Source: Myxococcales bacterium (GTDB lineage: Bacteria; Myxococcota_A; Polyangia; Polyangiales; Polyangiaceae). Taken from it: DNA of 64,000 bases. The DNA lies in assembly GCA_016712525.1 (NCBI GenBank), contig JADJQX010000008.1:310001-374000 (forward strand), in the 5' to 3' direction. The position numbers and the translations under genes were made by a program. A model generated the notes under the pieces. It was given only the letters and a program-made list of their open reading frames with translations, had not been told where the DNA came from and did no database searches. This document shows, one piece after another, positions 54,358-62,178 of this stretch; position 1 is the stretch's first letter; every line of letters starts with the position of its first letter.

Positions 54358-54389
54358 GCGCGCTCCTCTCGATGGGGGTGACCGCATGG

Positions 54390-54395
54390 TACCAT
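54390..54395 (+). promoter_or_regulatory. -10-like TACCAT before the zinc-ribbon membrane protein gene
   Basis: TACCAT ends 9 nt before the GTG at 54405 and supports that start over the upstream ATG at 54372. Confidence 0.33.
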
Positions 54396-54404
54396 CGTGC
54401 CCAC

Positions 54405-54686
54405 GTGAGCGAGCTACGGACCCACGGCGGTGACGAGGGACCGGCCCGCTGCGCCTTCTGCGCGGCCGAGGCGGCGGGGCCCTGCGCGTCGTGCCTCACC
54501 CCCGTGTGCGGGAGCTGCTGCACGCTCACCGAAGGGACGTCGCGCCCATGGGCCATCTGCCTCGAATGCGACAGAAAGAAGGGGCGGAGCCTCGCGGCGT
54601 CGTGGGCTCGGTTCGGGGCATTTTTGCTCGGCATCCTCGCCGCGCTGGGGCTCGCGGTCGCGGCGCTCCACGCCTTCGCGCGCTGA
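54405..54686 (+). CDS. Small zinc-finger, single-pass membrane protein
   Basis: 93 residues. Eight Cys in CxxC-type pairs (CAFCAAEAAGPCASC, CGSCC and CLEC; about residues 16-55) form a B-box/double zinc-ribbon-like fold. A C-terminal transmembrane helix follows (about 68-88, FGAFLLGILAALGLAVAAL). Topology suggests a cytoplasmic zinc domain anchored to the inner membrane. GTG start chosen over the ATG 11 codons upstream because of the TACCAT element. Function unknown. Confidence 0.68.
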   Translation: MSELRTHGGDEGPARCAFCAAEAAGPCASCLTPVCGSCCTLTEGTSRPWAICLECDRKKGRSLAASWARFGAFLLGILAALGLAVAALHAFAR

Positions 54687-54789
54687 AGGCCCGAGCCACG
54701 ATTCGCCGTCGGCCAGGCGCGTCGCCCGACAGGATGACGCGCGCCGATTCTCCCTTCCCCGCGCGCCGCACCCGCCCCACCCTGGAAGC

Positions 54790-55503
54790 ATGACCACCGC
54801 GGGCACGAACGGGACCTTCGCCACGACGAGCCTCGCGAAGCTACGGCTGCCGAGGCGCGGCCTCACACGAACCCTCGCGAGCCTGTTCGTGCGCTACCGC
54901 GTCGCGCGTCGCGCGGAGGCCGGGGAGGCCGCGACCTACCGCGTGTCGGCTCGCCCGACCGAGTCCGGACAGCTCGCAGTACCCGAGGTCGCGCGCGCCG
55001 CCGAGCGGCTCGGTCTTCGGTACCTCGGGGTCTCGGAGTTCCTCGGGCTCGTGGGGTTCATCCCGCGTGACGTGTGGGTGTCCGAGTGCGGCCGGGTGCT
55101 CGTGTCGGCGCGGCGCGCGACGGCAGGCGGTATCGAAGGTCAGATGTCGCCGTACATCGTGAGCTCGGTGCTCGACGATCGCACGGCGCTCGAGACCTAC
55201 GGCAAGTCGCCAGCGCCCATCCCGTCGTCGGAGAACGTGCTCGTGCTCGGGGGTCGCGGAGACCTCGAGGCGGACGTCGCGCTCCACCTCACGATGCTGA
55301 AGGACCAGATGGACGCCCACCCCGAGGCCTCCCCCGTGGTGATCCACACGATCGACGAGGCCGTCGCGCTCTGGAACGTGTGGGACGTGGACATCGGCTC
55401 CCTCGCCTGCGCAGAGCAGATCGTCAGCGTGCGCCTCACGGCCTACGGAGCGGTGGTCGGGCTCGTCTTCGCGCTCGTGTGGGCCCTCACCCACGTGCGC
55501 TAG
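54790..55503 (+). CDS. Conserved-looking protein with C-terminal membrane helix, unknown
   Basis: 237 residues. A basic N-terminus precedes a mixed alpha/beta domain (about 45-205) with RLGLRYLGVSEFLGLVGF, VWVSECGRVLVSARR and HPEASPVVIHTIDEAVALW. One transmembrane helix closes it (about 217-235, AYGAVVGLVFALVWALTHV). No family recognised. GGAAG lies 4 nt before the ATG. Upstream neighbour of hppA on the same strand, with 199 nt between. Confidence 0.68.
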   Translation: MTTAGTNGTFATTSLAKLRLPRRGLTRTLASLFVRYRVARRAEAGEAATYRVSARPTESGQLAVPEVARAAERLGLRYLGVSEFLGLVGFIPRDVWVSECGRVLVSARRATAGGIEGQMSPYIVSSVLDDRTALETYGKSPAPIPSSENVLVLGGRGDLEADVALHLTMLKDQMDAHPEASPVVIHTIDEAVALWNVWDVDIGSLACAEQIVSVRLTAYGAVVGLVFALVWALTHVR

Positions 55504-55527
55504 GTTGCGCAAAATTTTCGCGTTCGA

Positions 55528-55541
55528 AGAACCTCGGTTCT
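55528..55541. promoter_or_regulatory. Palindrome AGAACC-TC-GGTTCT upstream of hppA
   Basis: Perfect 6-2-6 inverted repeat about 165 nt before the hppA start; possible operator. Confidence 0.25.
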
Positions 55542-55570
55542 CGTCGGGGAGGCGGAGACCCTCTTCTCCC

Positions 55571-55597
55571 TTGACCGCAGGCGCAAAATCCTATTTC
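55571..55597 (+). promoter_or_regulatory. Candidate hppA promoter
   Basis: TTGACC (55571-55576), 15-nt spacer, TATTTC (55592-55597). The spacer is short, so the call is tentative. It would give a leader of about 100 nt. Confidence 0.35.
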
Positions 55598-55702
55598 TGG
55601 CGCGAGCTTGTCCTCGCGAGCCGTTGGCGCGAGGCGGCGTTCGGTGCCGCGGCATGAGGCCGCGCGTGTCGCCCAAGGCCCTTCCGAAGGAAGCAACGTT
55701 TC

Positions 55703-57772
55703 GTGGACTTTTTGCCCCATTCCGCCATCGGCACGGGCGTGCTCGCCCTGGTCGTCGCGCTCGGCCTCTACTTCCGCGTCAAGTCCGTCCCCGAGGGGAA
55801 CGAGCAGATGGCGCGTATCGCGCGCTACATCCGCGAAGGCGCGATGGCGTTCCTCGTGCGCGAGTACAAGGTCCTCGGGATCTACGCCGCCGTGGTCTTC
55901 GCCGCCCTCGCCGCCGCTCTCAGCGTCGAAGCGGGTCTCGCCTTCCTGTCGGGAGCGTTCTTGTCGCTGCTCGCCGGCTTTTTCGGGATGAAGGCGGCGA
56001 CGTACGCGAACGTGCGCACGGCCGAGGCGGCCCGCTCGAAGGGCAAGGCGGAGGCGCTGCTCACCGCGCTCGACGGCGGCGCCGTCATGGGCCTCTGCGT
56101 CGCGGGGCTCGGCCTCATCGGCATGGGCATCGTCTACCTCGTGTACCGTAACGCCGAGGCGCACAAGCTCGGCACGGTCATCCACTCCTTCGCCGTCGGC
56201 GCGAGCAGCATCGCGCTCTTCGCGCGCATCGGCGGCGGCATCTACACGAAGGCGGCCGACGTCGGCGCCGACATCGTCGGCAAGGTCGAGGCGAACATCC
56301 CCGAGGATGACCCGCGTAACCCTGGCGTCATCGCGGACAACGTCGGCGACAACGTCGGCGACATCGCCGGCATGGGCGCGGACATCTACGAGAGCTACGT
56401 CGCGGCCGTGGTCGCCGCGATGGCCCTCGGCCTCACCATTCCCCAGGCGGAGCTCCAGTCGCTCGCGCCGGGCGAGACGGACGAGAAGAAGCTCCGCTTC
56501 ATCGCGGTGGCCCTCCCGCTCCTCCTCGCGACGGTCGGCCTCGTCGTGTCGATCGTGGGCATCTTCATCACCCGCGCGATGAAGAACCTCCCGCCGGCCC
56601 GCGTGCTCCGCCTCGCGCTCATCGTCCCGCCGTTCCTCGTGATCGCGGCGTCGTTCCCCGTGCTCGGCAAGCTCGGCATCAGCCAGACCGCCGTCATCGT
56701 GCTCGCCGCTGGCGCGCTCGGCGGCGCCATCGTCGGCCTCATCACCGACTACTACACGTCGATGGGCCCCATCGAGCGCATCGCCAAGGCCTCGCTCACC
56801 GGCCCCGGCACGAACGTGATCTCCGGCCTCGCGGTCGGGCTCGAGTCGGTCGCCATTCCGATCCTCACGCTCTGCATCGTCGGCGCGGTCTCGAATCACT
56901 ATCTCGGCCTGTACGGCATCGCCCTCTCGGCCGTCGGTATGCTCGCCGGCACCGCCATCGTCATGACGGTCGACGCGTACGGCCCCATCGCCGACAACGG
57001 CGGCGGCATCAGCGAGATGAGCGGCCTCGGCAAAGAGGTCCGCGACATCACCGACGAGCTCGACGCCGTCGGCAACACGACGGCCGCCGTCGGCAAGGGC
57101 TTCGCCATCGGCTCGGCCGTGCTCACGGTCGTCGCGCTCTTCGCGGCGTTCAACATGGAGGTCAACGCGGTCCGCAAGGTCAACCATATGGAGGGCCTGT
57201 CGCTCAACATCACCGACGCCAAGGTGCTCATGGGCATCCTCTTCGGCGCCATCCTACCGTGCCTCGTCGGCGCCACCACGATGACCTCCGTCGGCAAGGC
57301 CGCCGGCGCCATCGTCGAGGAAATCCGTCGTCAATTCCGTGAGATCCCGGGCCTGCTCGAGGGCAAGCCGGGCGTCGATCCGGAGCCCAAGAAGATCGTC
57401 GACATCGCGACCACCGCGGCCATCAAGGAGATGATCCTCCCGGGCGCGATCGCGGTGCTCGCCCCGGTCGTCGTGGGCTACGCGTTCGGACCTCAGCTCC
57501 TCGCGGGCATGCTCGCCGGCTCGCTCGCCGTCGGCGCCACGCTCTCGCTCATCATGGCGAACGGCGGCGGCGCGTGGGACAACGCCAAGAAGTACATCGA
57601 GAAGGGCGGCCTCGAGGGCCACAAGAAGGGCTCGGACGCGCACAAGGCGGCCGTCGTCGGCGACACCGTCGGCGATCCCTTCAAGGACACCTCGGGCCCC
57701 GGCATCGCGATCCTCATCAAGGTCATGGGCGTCGTCTCGCTTCTGATTGCGCCGCTAGTCGCCCTCCGCTAG
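55703..57772 (+). CDS. hppA: Membrane-bound ion-pumping pyrophosphatase, K+-dependent type
   Basis: 689 residues, about 16 helices. Couples hydrolysis of pyrophosphate to H+ or Na+ transport across the inner membrane. Signature motifs: the substrate loop KAADVGADIVGKVEANIPED, DPRNPGVIADNVGDNVGD, ITDYYTSMGP, NGGGISEMSG and the final GDTVGDPFKDTSGP. The residue after GNTT is Ala (GNTTAAVGKGF) where K+-independent enzymes have Lys, so this is predicted to need K+; whether it pumps H+ or Na+ cannot be told. GTG start; GAAGG lies about 13 nt upstream. Followed by a long hairpin and a strong terminator. Confidence 0.95.
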   Translation: MDFLPHSAIGTGVLALVVALGLYFRVKSVPEGNEQMARIARYIREGAMAFLVREYKVLGIYAAVVFAALAAALSVEAGLAFLSGAFLSLLAGFFGMKAATYANVRTAEAARSKGKAEALLTALDGGAVMGLCVAGLGLIGMGIVYLVYRNAEAHKLGTVIHSFAVGASSIALFARIGGGIYTKAADVGADIVGKVEANIPEDDPRNPGVIADNVGDNVGDIAGMGADIYESYVAAVVAAMALGLTIPQAELQSLAPGETDEKKLRFIAVALPLLLATVGLVVSIVGIFITRAMKNLPPARVLRLALIVPPFLVIAASFPVLGKLGISQTAVIVLAAGALGGAIVGLITDYYTSMGPIERIAKASLTGPGTNVISGLAVGLESVAIPILTLCIVGAVSNHYLGLYGIALSAVGMLAGTAIVMTVDAYGPIADNGGGISEMSGLGKEVRDITDELDAVGNTTAAVGKGFAIGSAVLTVVALFAAFNMEVNAVRKVNHMEGLSLNITDAKVLMGILFGAILPCLVGATTMTSVGKAAGAIVEEIRRQFREIPGLLEGKPGVDPEPKKIVDIATTAAIKEMILPGAIAVLAPVVVGYAFGPQLLAGMLAGSLAVGATLSLIMANGGGAWDNAKKYIEKGGLEGHKKGSDAHKAAVVGDTVGDPFKDTSGPGIAILIKVMGVVSLLIAPLVALR

Positions 57773-57896
57773 GGACGTCGGCGCTTCGGGGCGATACCTT
57801 CGGGAGGCCGGCGTCGGGCGTGCTCGCGTACGGGAGTACGCTCCGCGCGACCCTCCTTGGCCTCCCTCGGTCTCGCCCCGAATCGCTCGACGTCCC
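57772..57896. repeat. Long imperfect hairpin beginning in the hppA stop codon
   Basis: The arms pair as 57772-57780 with 57888-57896 (9 bp), 57781-57783 with 57884-57886, 57785-57786 with 57881-57882, and 57787-57794 with 57873-57880 (8 bp). Then 57796-57798 pairs with 57869-57871, 57802-57809 with 57859-57866 (8 bp), 57813-57816 with 57848-57851 and 57826-57831 with 57836-57841. The lower stem is 22 bp with one mismatch and one bulged base. No T-run follows. It could be a mobile palindromic element, a structured RNA or a transcript-stabilising 3' end. Confidence 0.75.
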
Positions 57897-57924
57897 GGCT
57901 CCCGTTGGGTTGTTGGAGAGAGAG

Positions 57925-57955
57925 AGCCCCGACTTGCGTCGGGGCTTTTCTTGTT
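57925..57955 (+). terminator. Strong intrinsic terminator after hppA
   Basis: AGCCCCGAC-TTGC-GTCGGGGCT followed by TTTCTTGTTT: 9-bp perfect GC-rich stem, 4-nt loop and T-rich tail. Confidence 0.88.
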
Positions 57956-57978
57956 TGGCGCGTCGCTTTGCTCGCGCC

Positions 57979-58047
57979 CGCTTGCGCCTTCGGCGGCTCG
58001 CGGGGGCCGCTTGCGCCTTCGGCCTCGCGCCCGCTTGCGCCTTCCGC
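57979..58047. repeat. Three short direct repeats CGCTTGCGCCTTC(G/C)GC
   Basis: Copies start at 57979, 58008 and 58032, spaced 29 and 24 nt. They lie in the 318-nt gap between hppA and the CocE-type gene (57773-58090), which otherwise holds the long hairpin and the terminator. Purpose unknown. Confidence 0.6.
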
Positions 58048-58079
58048 GGTTCGGGCTCCTCGCGTGGGCGGGCTCGGTG

Positions 58080-58085
58080 TAGAGC
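58080..58085 (+). promoter_or_regulatory. -10-like TAGAGC before the CocE-type gene
   Basis: TAGAGC ends 5 nt before the ATG at 58091; same hexamer as at 50856-50861. Confidence 0.38.
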
Positions 58086-58090
58086 GAGGC

Positions 58091-60109
58091 ATGCTCAAGC
58101 TCTCGCTGTCTCCCGAAGGGCGACGACGGACGACGTCGTTCCTCGCGCTCGCGGCGCTCGCTTCGGCGTCTTGTGGCGCTCTGCCGCCGAGGCCGAAGGG
58201 GGAGGCTCCGGCGAAGAAGTCGCTCGCGACGGCGGCGCTCGTGCCCTTCGAGGTCGCGAACGACGAGGACGTGGCTCGGGCGATACGTGAGTATTACACG
58301 AAGTTCGAGTACCGGATCCCGATGCGGGACGGGGTGAAGCTCCATACCCATGTGTACGTTCCGAAAGACGACGCCCACGTCTTTCCGATGATGCTCCAGC
58401 GAACGCCGTACGGCGTGCCCCCGTACGGTGTCGACAATGGGCCCGTGGCCTCGAATTCTCGGGTGCTTCGGCGGTTCGCGCCCCACCCGGCCATGATCCG
58501 CGAGGGTTACGTGTTCGTGCACCAAGACGTGCGCGGAAAGATGATGAGCGAGGGAACGTTCGTCGACGTGAGGCCACACCGCGCCGCCGGCGCCAACGGC
58601 CCGAACGACGTGGACGAGACCACCGACGCGTTCGACACCGTCGATTTCCTCGTCAAGAACGTGCCTCGAAACAGCGGCGACGTGGGCGTGTGGGGCATCT
58701 CGTACCCCGGCTTCTACGCGGCGCAGGCGGCGATCTCCGGCCACCCCGCGATCAAGGCCGTCTCGCCTCAGGCCCCCGTTACCGAGTGGTTCCTCGGCGA
58801 CGACTTCCACCACAACGGCGCGTTCTTCCTCGCCGAAGCGTTCGACTTCTACTCGAGCTTCGGCAAGGTGCGCCCCAAGCCCGTGCCGAAGGCCACGTGG
58901 GGCTTCGACTACGGCACGGGAGATCTCTACGACTTCTTCCTGCGCCTCGGTCCGCTCGCGCGCACGAACGAGGTCCATTTCGAGGGCAAGCTCCCCTTCT
59001 GGAACGATCTCTTCGCCCACGGCTCCCGCGACGACTTCTGGAAGGCACGCGACCCTCGGCCCCACTACCGCACCGTCAAACCCGCCGTGCTCACAGTGGG
59101 CGGCTTCTTCGACGCGGAGGACCTCTGGGGCTCCCTCGAGACGTACAAGGCCTTCGAGACGCAGAGCCCGGGAGCCAAGAACCACCTCGTCATGGGCCCG
59201 TGGCGGCACGGCGGGTGGGCGCGCTCCGACGGCGACAAGCTCGGCGCCCTCTCGTTCGCCCAGAAGACCTCCGTGCAGTACCACGAGCGCGTCGAGGCCC
59301 CGTTCTTTCGTAAGTACCTGAAACACCAAGGAGATCTCGCGCTCGCCGAGGCCACCTGCTTCGAGACGGGCACGAACGAATGGCGGCGCTTCGACGCGTG
59401 GCCTCCGCGCGAGGCGGTCGCGAACCACGTGTACTTTGCACCCCAAGGCGCGCTGTCGACGAAGTCCCCCGGCACGGCCACGTCCGGCAGCGACGCGTAC
59501 ACGAGCGACCCGAAGAAGCCCGTTCCGTACCTCGGGAGGCCGTCCGCCGAGGTCGACGCGACCTACATGGTGGAGGACCAGCGCTTCGCGAGCCGAAGGC
59601 CCGACGTGCTCGTCTACGAGAGCCCGAAGCTCACCGAGGACCTGACCTTGGCCGGCCCCGTCGACGTCGACCTGTGGGTGAGCACGACCGGGACCGACGC
59701 CGACTTCGTCGTGAAGCTCGTCGACGTGCTCGGCGACGACGCGCAAGATCCGGAGCCGAACCCTACGGGCGTCAAGATGGGCGGATACCAGGCGCTCGTC
59801 CGGCTCGAGGTGATGCGTGGCAAGTTCCGCGACGGGTTCGACGCGCCGAAGCCGTTCGTGCCCGGGCAGCCCACGCGGGTTCGGTTCTCTCTCGCCGACG
59901 TGCTCCACACGTTCCGCCCCGGGCACCGGCTCATGGTCCAGGTGCAGTCCTCCCTCTTCCCGTTGGTCGACCGCAATCCGCAGACGTTCTGCGACATCTA
60001 CGCGGCCAAAGAAGACGACTTTCGCCCGGCGACGCATACGCTGCTTCGCACCCCCGAGCACCCCTCGAGCCTCGGGGTGCGTGTGCTGCGCGGCAAGCTG
60101 CCGTTCTGA
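58091..60109 (+). CDS. CocE/NonD-family hydrolase (X-Pro dipeptidyl-peptidase-like), lipoprotein
   Basis: 672 residues. The signal peptide ends in ASASCGAL (lipobox). An alpha/beta-hydrolase domain follows (about 65-390) with nucleophile Ser204 in GISYPG, Asp341 in FFDAED and His373 in WRHGGW. The C-terminal jelly-roll domain (about 420-672) has AGPVDVDLWVSTTGTDADFV and HRLMVQVQSS. Members cleave acyl or peptide bonds of varied esters (glutaryl-7-ACA, cocaine, alpha-amino acid esters); the substrate is unknown. Located 42 nt before accA. Confidence 0.9.
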   Translation: MLKLSLSPEGRRRTTSFLALAALASASCGALPPRPKGEAPAKKSLATAALVPFEVANDEDVARAIREYYTKFEYRIPMRDGVKLHTHVYVPKDDAHVFPMMLQRTPYGVPPYGVDNGPVASNSRVLRRFAPHPAMIREGYVFVHQDVRGKMMSEGTFVDVRPHRAAGANGPNDVDETTDAFDTVDFLVKNVPRNSGDVGVWGISYPGFYAAQAAISGHPAIKAVSPQAPVTEWFLGDDFHHNGAFFLAEAFDFYSSFGKVRPKPVPKATWGFDYGTGDLYDFFLRLGPLARTNEVHFEGKLPFWNDLFAHGSRDDFWKARDPRPHYRTVKPAVLTVGGFFDAEDLWGSLETYKAFETQSPGAKNHLVMGPWRHGGWARSDGDKLGALSFAQKTSVQYHERVEAPFFRKYLKHQGDLALAEATCFETGTNEWRRFDAWPPREAVANHVYFAPQGALSTKSPGTATSGSDAYTSDPKKPVPYLGRPSAEVDATYMVEDQRFASRRPDVLVYESPKLTEDLTLAGPVDVDLWVSTTGTDADFVVKLVDVLGDDAQDPEPNPTGVKMGGYQALVRLEVMRGKFRDGFDAPKPFVPGQPTRVRFSLADVLHTFRPGHRLMVQVQSSLFPLVDRNPQTFCDIYAAKEDDFRPATHTLLRTPEHPSSLGVRVLRGKLPF

Positions 60110-60150
60110 CCCCGCCCGGGCGCGCCGGTGCTAAGGTGCCCGGCGCTGCC

Positions 60151-61116
60151 ATGGCTGCCTACGTTTTTCCGTTCGAGAAGCCCATCGTCGCCATCGCCCA
60201 ACGCGTGAGAGATCTCCGCGCGCTCACGGACACCGATCCCAAGCTCTTGCCCGAGCTCCGCAAGCTCGAGGACAAGGCGAACCGCCTCGCGCGCGCCCTC
60301 TTCAAGGAGCTCACGCCCTGGCAGAAGGTGCAGCTCTCGCGGCACCCGAATCGTCCCTACACGCTCGACTACGTGAACGCGCTCTTCACCGATTTCGTCG
60401 AGCTCGCCGGAGACAGGCTCTACGCGAACGACGCGTCGATCGTGGGCGGAATGGCTCGATTTCGTGGGCGCAGCGTCGTCGTCGTGGGCCACCAGAAGGG
60501 GCGCGGCGCGAAGGAGAACGTGAAGCGCAACTTCGGTATGCCGCACCCCGAGGGCTACCGAAAGGCCCAGCGCCTCTTCGACCTCGCGTCGCGTTTCGGC
60601 CTCCCGCTCTTCACCTTCATCGACACCCCGGGCGCGTACCCGGGCCTGGGCGCCGAAGAGCGCGGTCAGAGCGAGGCCATCGGCTCGTGCCTCGCGGTCA
60701 TGAGCCGCGTGCGTGTGCCCATCGTCGCGACCATCATCGGGGAAGGCGGCTCGGGCGGCGCCCTCGCGCTCGGCGTGGCGAACCGCGTGAACGTGCTCGA
60801 GTACGGCACCTACAGCGTCATCACGCCCGAGGGGTGCGCGTCGATCCTCTGGAAGGACGGCGCGAAGGCCGAGCTCGCCGCCGAGAGGCTCAAGATCACG
60901 GCTCACGACCTGCTCGCGCTCCGCGTGGTGGACGAGGTCGTCGACGAGCCTCCGGGTGGCGCGCATCAAGATCCCGAGGCTGCCGCGAAGTCCGTGGGCG
61001 AGTCGCTCGCGCGCGCCCTCGTGGACCTCGATCGCCTCTCGCCGACCGAGCTCGTCGAACAACGCTACGAGCGGTTCCGAGCCCTCGGGACCTACGGCGG
61101 AGAGCTCACGCTCTGA
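60151..61116 (+). CDS. accA: Acetyl-CoA carboxylase carboxyltransferase alpha subunit
   Basis: 321 residues, standard length. Motifs: PWQKVQLSRHPNRPYTLDYV, FVELAGDR, GHQKGR, NFGMPHPEGYRKAQRL, FIDTPGAYPGLGAEERGQSE, IGEGGSGGALALGVA and YSVITPEGCASILWKD. Transfers carboxyl from biotin to acetyl-CoA with AccD, which is not in the window. TAAGGT lies 13 nt before the ATG; the gene may also be read from the CocE-type gene upstream. Confidence 0.96.
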   Translation: MAAYVFPFEKPIVAIAQRVRDLRALTDTDPKLLPELRKLEDKANRLARALFKELTPWQKVQLSRHPNRPYTLDYVNALFTDFVELAGDRLYANDASIVGGMARFRGRSVVVVGHQKGRGAKENVKRNFGMPHPEGYRKAQRLFDLASRFGLPLFTFIDTPGAYPGLGAEERGQSEAIGSCLAVMSRVRVPIVATIIGEGGSGGALALGVANRVNVLEYGTYSVITPEGCASILWKDGAKAELAAERLKITAHDLLALRVVDEVVDEPPGGAHQDPEAAAKSVGESLARALVDLDRLSPTELVEQRYERFRALGTYGGELTL

Positions 61117-61298
61117 ACGTTTCGTCGTCGGACGAGGACGGGCACCCCACGCCCGACATGGTCACACGTCCGACCACCATGGACGACCCGTCGCGTCACG
61201 TCGTGTGGCGCGTTGCGGCGCAAAAAAAGGCACAAAACCTCGGAAATTCACCCGGGGTCACCTGTTCCGTGTCGTTCCGTATGCTATGAGCGGGGACA

Positions 61299-62057
61299 AT
61301 GTCCGTAAGTCTCCCCCTCGATGGAACCGTCACGATCGTCACCGGCGCGAGCCGGGGAATCGGCGAGGCGATCGCCCGGGCCATCGTGGCGGCCGGCGGT
61401 AAGGTCGTGCTTGCGTCGCGCAAGATCGAGTCGCTCGAGCCCATCGCGCGCTCCCTTGGTGACGCGGCGTTCGCCGTGGCGGCGCACACGGGGCGCGAGG
61501 CCGAGTGCGACGCCCTCGTCGACGCGGCCGTGAAGAAGTTCGGCAAGGTCGACGGGCTCGTGAACAACGCGGCGGCGAACCCGTACTTCGGCCCCCTCGT
61601 CGACACCGACATGGGCGCCTGGGAGAAGACCTTCGAGGTCAACGTGAAGGGCTACTTCTGGATGGCGCGCGGGGTGATCCGGCACCTCCAGTCGCGCAGC
61701 GCGAAGGGCTCGATCGTGAGCGTCGCGTCGGTGGCCGGGCTCGAGGCCGCGCCGATGATGGGCGCCTACGGCATGACCAAGGCCGCCGTCCTGTCGATGA
61801 CGAAGACCCTCGCCGTCGAGCTCGGCGGTCAGGGTATCCGCGTGAACGCGATCGCCCCGGGGTTCGTCGACACCCGCTTCGCCGCCGCGGTCGTCCAGAA
61901 CGACTCGCTGCTCACCGAAGTGAAGAAAAAGACGCCTTTGGGCCGCGTCGCCGCCCCGGAAGAGATCGCCGGGGGTGTCGTCTTCCTCCTCGGAAACGGC
62001 GCCAGTTATTTGACAGGGCACACCCTTGTGATCGACGGAGGTATGACGGTGTCCTGA
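61299..62057 (+). CDS. Short-chain dehydrogenase/reductase (FabG-like)
   Basis: 252 residues, classical SDR: TGASRGIGEA cofactor loop, DGLVNNAAAN, VNVKGYFWM, SVASVAGLEA (catalytic Ser), YGMTK (Tyr and Lys), RVNAIAPGFVDT and the terminal GHTLVIDGGMT. Basic Arg residues after the second beta strand (ASRKIES) favour NADP(H). The substrate is unknown; close to 3-oxoacyl-ACP reductase or a 3-hydroxyacyl dehydrogenase. TATGCT lies 13 nt before the ATG. Confidence 0.92.
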   Translation: MSVSLPLDGTVTIVTGASRGIGEAIARAIVAAGGKVVLASRKIESLEPIARSLGDAAFAVAAHTGREAECDALVDAAVKKFGKVDGLVNNAAANPYFGPLVDTDMGAWEKTFEVNVKGYFWMARGVIRHLQSRSAKGSIVSVASVAGLEAAPMMGAYGMTKAAVLSMTKTLAVELGGQGIRVNAIAPGFVDTRFAAAVVQNDSLLTEVKKKTPLGRVAAPEEIAGGVVFLLGNGASYLTGHTLVIDGGMTVS

Positions 62058-62178
62058 GAAGGCACCCCTTACCGCCTCTTCGAAGACCAACGAAAATCGA
62101 AACTCGAGGGCCGCGTGGCCCTCATGCAAGTCGCCCTCATCGGCAATCGGGGCGTGTGTCGGGGACGTCGTGGCAACC

